In this document: in pieces, positions 13,093 to 18,726 of the stretch
Layout: the number at the start of each line of letters is the position of its first letter
Numbering within the stretch: position 1 is the first letter of the stretch
Assembly: GCA_900549885.1 (NCBI GenBank)
Contig: URQA01000039.1
Location: 1 to 18,726 of the forward strand
Direction: 5' to 3'
DNA from: an uncultured Eubacteriales bacterium
GTDB lineage: Bacteria; Bacillota; Clostridia; Oscillospirales; Oscillospiraceae
Length of the DNA stretch: 18,726 nucleotides
The notes under the pieces: generated by a model
The model's input: the letters and a program-made list of their open reading frames with translations, nothing else
Told to the model about the DNA's origin: nothing
Databases searched by the model: none
Program-made: the position numbers and the translations under genes

Positions 13093-15402
13093 TTAGTTCA
13101 ACTCCAGCAGCTCAACCTCGTTGATCCAGCCCCAGAACGGAGTCATGTCCGGGGTGATAGTGCTGGTATTGACGCGCTCAGAAGAGAACACGGTGCAGTC
13201 CACACGCTGATAGCAGGGGATCTCGCAGGCCCAGTCAGCGATGATGTCCAAGCACTCCTTGTACAGAACCTTGCGGTAGGTCTGGTCCAGAGAAGCGCGG
13301 GCCTCCATGATCAGGTTGTCCAAGTTCTCATCCTTGATGCCATAGTAGTGAGAGCTGCCGCCGGCATTGGCGCCGCCGTTGGCCACGTCGGAGTAGTAAA
13401 TCTGGGTCATGTCGGGATCGGGAGTAGCGGACCAAGCCATAGTCCACAGCTCGGCCGTACCGGCGTTGAGATTGTTGCCAATGGTGACGGTGCCGTCGGA
13501 CACGTCATTGATGATCAGATTGAAGCCGATCTCAGCCAGGGCGTCCTTGGCCATGGAGATAATCATAAAGTTGGGGTGATCACCAATACCGCCACCGGGA
13601 ACCACAATCTCATACTCCATCTTAGCGCCCTCAGGAGCGGCAGTGATCTTACCGTTCTCCACGGTGTAGCCAGCGGCCTCAAAGTAGCCCAGAGCGGCCT
13701 CCTTGGCGGCGGCGTACTTCTCGTCGTCCGTCATGCCGTCGGTGTAGATGGGATTGCCATTCACGTCCACGGAGAAAGCCACCTGATAGCCCTCGTCCGT
13801 GACCTGGGGAGCGGCCCAGGAGGTGTTGGAGATGGGGTAGTTGATGACCGTGGCATACTCGCCGTAGTAGGAGTCGATCACCACGTCACGGTAGACGGAC
13901 AGCACGGTGGCGATGGCCTTGCGCAGGTCCTTAGACTGCTCAGACCCAGGATCGCCGCCCACGCTGATGTTATCGGCGTTCATACCGATGTAGCCATAGC
14001 CCAGGTACTGAGTGGTGCGGATGGTGATCACGGGGCCGTCAAAATCCTCGGTGCCATTGATGGAGGTGATCTCATCCACCTTGTCCAGATCGAAGGAGGG
14101 AGTGGCAATATCCAGGGTGCCGGAGGACACGCCGGAAATCTTGTCGGCCTCAGCGGTAAACTGGACGTTGATGTGGGCGATCTTGGGCTCGCCCTTCCAA
14201 TAGTTGGGGTTGGCAGTCAGGGATACTACGCCGTTCTCATAGCTGTTGAACACATAGGGGCCGGCGCCCATGGGAGAACCGGTCACTTCACGAACGACAG
14301 ACAGATCACCCTTGGTAAAGCCGAAGGAGTTGTTGTCATAGTCGTACAGGCTCTCATCGCCATAGTAATGCATGGGGGCAACCACCAGGGTGAACTGCAG
14401 CAGGGCGGTGGCGTCCACCTGGGTCATATGCACGGTCATGGAGTAGTCGCCAGTACGCTCGATGCCGGAGATATTGGGAGCGGACTCGCCGGTCTCAACA
14501 CCAGTGCTCCACAGGGAGTTAAAGCTCTCCATCATCTCAAAGAAGTTGGAGCCGGCGCTCTCGGTCTGCACGGCTTCTACAAAAGTGGGATACTTGGCAA
14601 TGATGGCGTTGAAGAAGTCCACAGCAGTGGCGTCGGCAGCCAAGTCGGCATATCCCCACTGAGCGGCGGCCTCAGCAATGGTGGCTCCCTCAGCTACTAC
14701 ACCAGCAGCCACACAGTAATCTACGATCTCCTGAATCCAAGGCTCAATCACAGCATCCACCTCGGACCAGAACTGGGTCTGCTGTTCCTCGGTCCAGTAG
14801 GTGAAATCGGTATTGTCCCGGCCAGCATTCGCAATCACTTCATACATGACGCTCATACCGGAACGGTAAGCCTCCATTCCTTCAATGGGCAGAGAGAAGA
14901 AGGTGGAAGAACCGTCATAGGTGGGGTCGGACAGAACGTACATAGAGAAGATCACGTCGTCAATGTTCATCTCATGGCCGTCGGAGAACAGCACGCCTTC
15001 TTTCAGGGTGATGTTGTAATCCACGGTGTTGTCGTCGTTGACCACGGTCTCCAGGTCGGCGATGCCGGTGTAAGTATAGTCGGTGCCGTTATACTCACGG
15101 GTTTCGCCCTCAATGCCCTTTTCCACGATGGCGCCGTTGCGGTCGGTGCCCAGCAGGGTAAGCTGGGTCAGGTTGACCACCGTCTCATCGGGCACAGCGG
15201 TGTAGAAGAAGGGGGAGAACTTGCCGTCCATGCCGTCCTCGGCGATCACCAAGGTGTCATTGGCCGGCTCGGCGCTGGGCTGATTGCTCTCGGTCACAGG
15301 GGCGCTGCTGTTCTGGTCAGCATTGTTGGAACAGCTGGCCAGGACACCCACGCACATGGCAAGAGCAAGAAGCAGCGCAAGCAGTTTCTTTGCGTTTTTC
15401 AT
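13093..15402 (-). CDS. Oligopeptide-binding lipoprotein, family 5 solute-binding protein (769 aa)
   Basis: This protein captures peptides outside the cell and hands them to the OppB/OppC channel. The signal peptide ends in the lipobox LASC with Cys24 as the anchor, followed by a Ser/Asn/Pro linker to about residue 48. Family-5 features include the early segment LVIAEDGMDGKFSPFFYT, LKEGVLFSDGHEMNIDDVIFS (133-153), GAGPYVFNSYENGVVSLTANPNYWKGEPKI (379-408), and the C-terminal lobe around DLRKAIATVLS. The usual length is 500-550. Most of the excess lies around 158-310, an acidic, partly helical insertion, with a further segment near 535-605. The start is ATG 15402 with AGGAGG 11 bases upstream. 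The promoter is at 15569-15597 and a structured leader lies between. The long open frame on the opposite strand is a shadow. Confidence 0.94.
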   Translation of the reverse strand: MKNAKKLLALLLALAMCVGVLASCSNNADQNSSAPVTESNQPSAEPANDTLVIAEDGMDGKFSPFFYTAVPDETVVNLTQLTLLGTDRNGAIVEKGIEGETREYNGTDYTYTGIADLETVVNDDNTVDYNITLKEGVLFSDGHEMNIDDVIFSMYVLSDPTYDGSSTFFSLPIEGMEAYRSGMSVMYEVIANAGRDNTDFTYWTEEQQTQFWSEVDAVIEPWIQEIVDYCVAAGVVAEGATIAEAAAQWGYADLAADATAVDFFNAIIAKYPTFVEAVQTESAGSNFFEMMESFNSLWSTGVETGESAPNISGIERTGDYSMTVHMTQVDATALLQFTLVVAPMHYYGDESLYDYDNNSFGFTKGDLSVVREVTGSPMGAGPYVFNSYENGVVSLTANPNYWKGEPKIAHINVQFTAEADKISGVSSGTLDIATPSFDLDKVDEITSINGTEDFDGPVITIRTTQYLGYGYIGMNADNISVGGDPGSEQSKDLRKAIATVLSVYRDVVIDSYYGEYATVINYPISNTSWAAPQVTDEGYQVAFSVDVNGNPIYTDGMTDDEKYAAAKEAALGYFEAAGYTVENGKITAAPEGAKMEYEIVVPGGGIGDHPNFMIISMAKDALAEIGFNLIINDVSDGTVTIGNNLNAGTAELWTMAWSATPDPDMTQIYYSDVANGGANAGGSSHYYGIKDENLDNLIMEARASLDQTYRKVLYKECLDIIADWACEIPCYQRVDCTVFSSERVNTSTITPDMTPFWGWINEVELLELN

Positions 15403-15431
15403 GTTTCGGATATCCTCCTATTTCATATTTG

Positions 15432-15514
15432 AACCAAACGGGCGCGTCGCCCGGAGTTCATAGCGTCATCGGCTTGCTCAGCAAGCCGCAAACAGGGGCA
15501 TGCCCCTGTTTGGT
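15432..15514 (-). promoter_or_regulatory. Structured 5' leader of the opp operon
   Basis: The leader of about 160 bases contains three consecutive stems: a perfect 24-base palindrome (15489-15512), GGCTTGCT/AGCAAGCC (15471-15487) and GGGCG/CGCCC (about 15440-15452). In addition ACCAAAC (15514-15508, minus strand) can pair with GTTTGGT (15439-15433), which would enclose the three hairpins and compete with the first stem. The AGGAGG site lies about 20 bases downstream. I match it to no known riboswitch. It may be a regulatory leader or an intergenic repeat that landed there. Confidence 0.45.
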
Positions 15515-15568
15515 CAGTCCGTCTACGGCGCTCACTTGTCCATCCAATAAGTGATTTTAATAATAAAT

Positions 15569-15597
15569 ATTGTATCTGTTTTTTCCCATCGTGTCAA
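15569..15597 (-). promoter_or_regulatory. Promoter of the oligopeptide permease operon
   Basis: On the minus strand a perfect TTGACA (15597-15592), exactly 17 bases, then TACAAT (15574-15569), with start expected near 15562. It is one of the best promoter matches in the window and fits strong expression of the binding protein. Confidence 0.85.
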
Positions 15598-15642
15598 TTT
15601 CAATGTGTGGCAATATAGTACAAATTTCTGGTTTTTCTGCCG

Positions 15643-16179
15643 TCAATTTGACCAGTTCAGTTTTTTCACGAAACTTTCCCACGCTAATGCGGCAGCCAAG
15701 CAAATCAACTGACAAGCGAGGAACACCAGCGTTCCCGGTAAAAGCGTCCCCACTCCATCAAGGATCAGATGGACCACTTCCCCTACCAGGGTAAGAGCGG
15801 AAAAAATCAATACCAGTCTCCCCCGTACCCGCATCTGGGCCACGGTAGCGGTATAAACGTAGTGGCGCAGAGGGTCCCCTCCGGCAGCCAGGCGGCACAT
15901 AAGCCAAACCACCGATGCGGCAGACAGCAGAGCCCCCGCATAGGGCAGCAAGACATAAAAGGTATTGCTCATTCCCGCGGCAGGTACGCAGCCTGACACC
16001 ACCACAGCTGCCGCTATGGCCCCCGTCAGCAGCCACAGCCGGAGCAAGGCCTGCCTGCGCTCCAGGCCTTGCGTCTCATAGTAATGCAGCTTTCCGGTGT
16101 AGACGTACTCCCCAGTAGCGGTCTTTTGAAAGTCCTCCAAATAAGCCCGGCGGCCCCGGCGTTTTTTCTCCTCTGCCAT
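15643..16179 (-). CDS. Hypothetical four-helix membrane protein (178 aa)
   Basis: Family not recognised. A charged cytoplasmic N-terminus of about 43 residues (MAEEKKRRGRRAYLEDFQKT and a YVYTGKLHYYET stretch) is followed by hydrophobic segments near 44-66, 72-97, 119-140 and 147-169, and a short basic tail. The start codon lies one base after the stop of the oligoendopeptidase gene, with only a weak ribosome binding site, so translation is probably coupled to it. The gene ends about 45 bases before the opp promoter and I see no strong terminator between, so some read-through into the opp operon is possible. The link to the peptidase is positional only. Confidence 0.8.
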   Translation of the reverse strand: MAEEKKRRGRRAYLEDFQKTATGEYVYTGKLHYYETQGLERRQALLRLWLLTGAIAAAVVVSGCVPAAGMSNTFYVLLPYAGALLSAASVVWLMCRLAAGGDPLRHYVYTATVAQMRVRGRLVLIFSALTLVGEVVHLILDGVGTLLPGTLVFLACQLICLAAALAWESFVKKLNWSN

Positions 16180-16180
16180 A

Positions 16181-17887
16181 TCAAATGATTCCCGTCAGGT
16201 CGAAGCTGTCCAGGCAGGCGCTGGCCGCCTGGCACACGCCCCGCAGGCAGTTCTCGTCAAAGGGGGACTCCAGCCCGGCGTTTTTCAGCAGCTCGGTGAA
16301 CACCCGGCTGCCGCCCTGGCGGGTATAGGCCATATAGTGTTCCCAAGCGTTCTTCCGGTCAGTCTGGATCATGGCCCAGAACTGGAGGGACACGGTCTGG
16401 GCCAGGCAGTAGTCAATATAATAGAAGGGGCTGGAGTAGATATGGTGCTGCCGCTGCCAGCCCTGGCCCTCACTGTAGAAGGGGATATCCCCGTCCAGGC
16501 GCATCCAGGGCATATACACCCCCAGCAGCTCCTTCCACACGGCGTGGCGCTGGGCAGGGGTCATGTCCGGGTTGGCGTACACCTCATGCTGGAAGTGGTC
16601 CACCAGAGTGCCGTAGGGAATGAAGGTCAGGGCGCCGGATAGGTGGCTGTACAGGAATTTTTTTGCGTCCGGTCCGAAGAAGCCATCCGTCCAAGGCTCG
16701 GCAAAAAACTCCATGGACATGGAGTGGACCTCGCAGCCCTCCATGGACGGCCAAACGTATTCCATGGGCACCCGGTCCCGGTTGGTCCAGGCGGCGAAAG
16801 CGTGTCCCGCCTCGTGGGTGACCACCTCCACATCGTGCTGGGTCCCGTTGAAGTTGGCAAAGATGAAGGGTACACCGTAGTCGGCAATGGAGGTACAGTA
16901 GCCGCCGGACTGCTTGCCCTCGGTGGACAGCACATCCAGCAGCTCCCCATCCAGCATGGTGTTGAAAAACACGCTGGTCTCAGGGGAAAGCTCGTCGTAA
17001 AACTTCTTGCCCTGGGCCAGAATATCGTTCGGCGTACCCTGGGGCCTGGGGTTGCCGGAGCGGAACTCCAGCTGGTTGTCGGCAAAGCTCATGGGGTACT
17101 CTTTGCCCAGGCGCTGAGCCTGCCTGCGGTAGACCTGGTCGGCCACGGGCACCAGATATTTGACCACTGCGGCGCGGAAGCGCTCCACGTCCTCCTTGGT
17201 ATAGCAGTTGCGGCCCATGCGGTAGTAGCCCAAGGTGGTGTAGCCCTCGTAACCCAGCTTGCGGCCCATTTCGTCCCGCAGGTGGACCAGCTGGTCATAG
17301 ATCGCGTCCATCTTGTCCTGGTTGTCCTTGTACCACTGGCCCTCCGCCTTCCAAGCGGCCAAACGGCGGCCGTCGTCCGGATCGTTTTTGAAGGGAGTGA
17401 GCTGGGACAGGGTGTATACCTTGCCCTCAAAGGGAATCTGGGCGGAGGCCAGCAGTTTTTCATACTCCTGGGTCAGCTCATTCTCCTGCTGGAGTTGGGG
17501 GATGATCTCAGGGGAGAAGGTTTTCAGCGCGATCTCGGCGTTGACGAACATCAAATCGCCGTACTCCGCAGAGAAGTCTGTCCGGTAGGGGCTGTCCAGC
17601 ATGGCCTGGGTCCAGGCCTGCTCGTACTCTTGCAGCTCAGGCAGAGCGGCGTTCCAGAACTTCATCTCCCCGTCATAGAAGGCGTCCCGGGTGTCGATGG
17701 AGTGGCGGATATGAGCCAGGTTGGTCATGGTGGACAGGTGCTTGGCCGCCTGTTCCCTCTCCAGAAACACCGCGCGGGCCTCGTCGTAGCTGCCCGCCTC
17801 CTTCAGCCGCCGGGTCAGGCTGGACAACTGAGCCTTGACCCCATCCAGGTCAGGGCGCTCATACTTCATCTCAGAAAACTTTGTCAT
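16181..17887 (-). CDS. M3 family oligoendopeptidase, PepF-like (568 aa)
   Basis: A cytoplasmic zinc metallopeptidase that cuts short peptides, normally after import. The zinc site is THEAGHAF with His358, Glu359 and His362. The third ligand is Glu386 in the segment EGCEVHSMSMEFFAE, matching the usual spacing. The C-terminal HHIYSSPFYYIDYCLAQ region (481-497) holds the conserved His and Tyr residues of the M3 active site. There is no signal peptide and the length is normal for the oligoendopeptidase F group. I chose ATG 17887, eight bases after GGAGG. The GTG and ATG codons just upstream in frame overlap that binding site. Its place beside the peptide transporter fits hydrolysis of imported peptides. 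I see no clear promoter in the 100-base gap upstream. Confidence 0.95.
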   Translation of the reverse strand: MTKFSEMKYERPDLDGVKAQLSSLTRRLKEAGSYDEARAVFLEREQAAKHLSTMTNLAHIRHSIDTRDAFYDGEMKFWNAALPELQEYEQAWTQAMLDSPYRTDFSAEYGDLMFVNAEIALKTFSPEIIPQLQQENELTQEYEKLLASAQIPFEGKVYTLSQLTPFKNDPDDGRRLAAWKAEGQWYKDNQDKMDAIYDQLVHLRDEMGRKLGYEGYTTLGYYRMGRNCYTKEDVERFRAAVVKYLVPVADQVYRRQAQRLGKEYPMSFADNQLEFRSGNPRPQGTPNDILAQGKKFYDELSPETSVFFNTMLDGELLDVLSTEGKQSGGYCTSIADYGVPFIFANFNGTQHDVEVVTHEAGHAFAAWTNRDRVPMEYVWPSMEGCEVHSMSMEFFAEPWTDGFFGPDAKKFLYSHLSGALTFIPYGTLVDHFQHEVYANPDMTPAQRHAVWKELLGVYMPWMRLDGDIPFYSEGQGWQRQHHIYSSPFYYIDYCLAQTVSLQFWAMIQTDRKNAWEHYMAYTRQGGSRVFTELLKNAGLESPFDENCLRGVCQAASACLDSFDLTGII

Positions 17888-17915
17888 GTGATCAACCTCC
17901 ATCGCCACATTTGTC

Positions 17916-17952
17916 CGCCGGACTGCTCAGGCAAATCCCTAGGCGTCCGGCG
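17916..17952. repeat. 8-bp inverted repeat upstream of the oligoendopeptidase gene
   Basis: CGCCGGAC (17916-17923) and GTCCGGCG (17945-17952) are perfectly complementary across 21 bases. They lie in the untranslated region just before the peptidase start. This could be an operator or an RNA hairpin, and nothing distinguishes the two. Confidence 0.4.
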
Positions 17953-17989
17953 TGATATATCCATTCCTACCTTCTTTTATAACATTTGG

Positions 17990-18469
17990 TTATGAAAGCT
18001 GGACCGCTCGGCCATTCAACACGGCCCGGACCAGTCGGTCGCCCCGATACTGCAGGGTAAGCAGAAACGCCGGGGCATTCTCCGCCAGCAGGCGAAAGAA
18101 AATCTGATCCCCCTCCCAGATGGGCAGGTCCCGCACCCGCTCCTTGGGGACCCACTCCAGGTTGCCTTCGACGCAGTCCCTGGTCAGTTCTCCGGTCCAG
18201 CCCGTGGCGGTGAACAGGTACATATACTCCCCTTCTCCCCCGTCAAACAGAAACGTGACCACGCCGCGGAAGTGGTAATCCGTCAAGGTTAATCCGGTTT
18301 CTTCCTGTACCTCCCGGAGCAGGCATTCGTCGGGGCTCTCCTCCCCTTCAAATTTGCCTCCCACCCCGATCCATTTGTCTTGGTTGATGTCGTGTTTCTT
18401 TTTAATCCGGTGGAGCATCAAGTACTCACCCCGGTCGTTTTCCAAATAACACAGCGTGGTATTCAGCAA
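17990..18469 (-). CDS. NUDIX hydrolase, probable 8-oxo-dGTP diphosphatase type (159 aa)
   Basis: This enzyme cleaves a nucleoside diphosphate linked to another group X. The Nudix box is complete: Gly38, Glu44, then REVQEETGL (52-60), matching GX5EX7REUXEEXGU. The N-terminus NTTLCYLENDRGEYLMLHR with KWIGVGGKFE resembles the MutT-like 8-oxo-dGTP diphosphatases of Firmicutes, so removal of damaged nucleotides is the likely role. I place the start at TTG 18469 because AGGAGG (18478-18483) precedes it by eight bases and relatives begin at this point. ATG codons further upstream (18502 and 18517) have no usable binding site, and 18517 would coincide with the predicted transcription start. Confidence 0.9.
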   Translation of the reverse strand: MLNTTLCYLENDRGEYLMLHRIKKKHDINQDKWIGVGGKFEGEESPDECLLREVQEETGLTLTDYHFRGVVTFLFDGGEGEYMYLFTATGWTGELTRDCVEGNLEWVPKERVRDLPIWEGDQIFFRLLAENAPAFLLTLQYRGDRLVRAVLNGRAVQLS

Positions 18470-18525
18470 TCGGAATTCCTCCTGCTCCTTTTCAGGGGCC
18501 ATCCCCCCAAAAAACATACATGGAT

Positions 18526-18554
18526 ATTATACTACCATTCGGCTTTTTTTGCAA
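18526..18554 (-). promoter_or_regulatory. Promoter of the NUDIX gene
   Basis: On the minus strand TTGCAA (18554-18549), a 17-base spacer and a perfect TATAAT (18531-18526). Transcription would start near 18519, leaving a leader of about 50 bases before the TTG start. Confidence 0.8.
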
Positions 18555-18584
18555 GTCCACTTTTATTTCTTGCATTTTGTTTTT

Positions 18585-18615
18585 AAAAAATGGGAGGCGC
18601 CCGCAGGCGCCCCCC
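18585..18615 (-). terminator. Intrinsic terminator after the partial gene at the window end
   Basis: A 10-bp stem with one G-U pair (18592-18601 with 18606-18615) around CGCA. On the minus strand it is followed, after one A, by six T (18590-18585). It lies 20 bases past the stop at 18636. Confidence 0.9.
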
Positions 18616-18635
18616 AGCTTTGATTTGCTTTTGGA

Positions 18636-18726
18636 TTACTCTTCAATCGAGATGGACAGGACTTCATCCTCTTCCGGCTCCACTGCAATCTCATCCTCTG
18701 CCTGATCGGCAGGCTTCTCCTGCCCC
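18636..18726 (-). CDS. C-terminal end of an unidentified protein (partial, 29 codons)
   Basis: An open minus-strand frame enters from the right edge and stops at TAA 18638-18636. The visible end is very acidic (AEDEIAVEPEEDEVLSISIEE) and probably a flexible tail. The terminator just downstream supports a real gene end. No family can be named from this fragment. Confidence 0.7.
   Translation of the reverse strand, partial: GQEKPADQAEDEIAVEPEEDEVLSISIEE

Noticed and set aside
12985..15432. Very long open frame (815 codons) on the plus strand opposite the binding-protein gene
   Set aside because: It is a mirror of the high-GC codon pattern of the real gene. The product is Gly/Val/His-rich with no domain, and the minus-strand frame has a lipobox, family-5 motifs, a ribosome binding site and a promoter.
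15598..15642. Terminator between the four-helix membrane gene and the opp promoter
   Set aside because: Only a short GTCAA/TTGAC pairing is visible, without a proper T run, so I do not call a terminator.
16643..17995. Long plus-strand frame (450 codons) opposite the oligoendopeptidase
   Set aside because: It is antisense to a clear M3 peptidase with HEAGH. The product is Leu/Val/Gly/His-rich with no recognisable family, as expected of a shadow frame.

Overview
The window looks like chromosomal DNA from a GC-rich gut member of the Clostridia, probably the Oscillospiraceae (Flavonifractor, Lawsonibacter or Intestinimonas type). This is inference. It rests on strong AGGAGG-type ribosome binding sites, a Gram-positive lipoprotein style, oligopeptide-permease proteins that carry long extensions, an XRE plus DUF2975 pair, and intergenic strings of short GC-rich hairpins. 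No phage, plasmid, IS or CRISPR genes were seen.

Layout. Positions 1-39 hold the 3' end of a tRNA with its terminator. Positions 76-838 are almost gene-free and contain a string of hairpins, an AT-rich stretch and one 45-codon ORF. A tRNA-Ser(CGA) follows on the minus strand. Its promoter stands back to back with the promoter of a plus-strand pair: an M20 amidohydrolase (1160-2344) overlapping a class I glutamine-amidotransferase-fold hydrolase (2334-2999). Everything from 3063 to the end is on the minus strand and is described here in transcription order, right to left. First come the acidic end of an unidentified protein (18636-18726), a NUDIX hydrolase that probably starts at TTG 18469, an M3 oligoendopeptidase (16181-17887) and a four-helix membrane protein. 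Next is a complete oligopeptide ABC transporter operon: binding lipoprotein, OppB, OppC, OppD, OppF and a 99-residue tail-anchored protein (15402 down to 7515). A sirtuin translationally coupled to a CPBP membrane protease follows (7369-5634). Last is a DUF2975 membrane protein with an XRE regulator, then three small envelope proteins of unknown function (5494-3063).

How the genes fit together. The transporter, the oligoendopeptidase directly upstream, and the amidohydrolase and gamma-glutamyl-hydrolase-like pair at the other end suggest peptide uptake followed by stepwise breakdown in the cytoplasm. The link to the distant plus-strand pair is only thematic.

The most unusual part is the transporter. 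OppC carries an extracellular insertion of about 215 residues with an internal duplication. The binding protein is about 230 residues longer than usual. OppC, OppD and OppF all have charged N-terminal extensions, and the operon ends in an extra small membrane protein. I read these as parts of one enlarged peptide importer. Other points of interest are a structured leader before the binding-protein gene, a two-hairpin spacer after it, and a possible small structured RNA ahead of tRNA-Ser.
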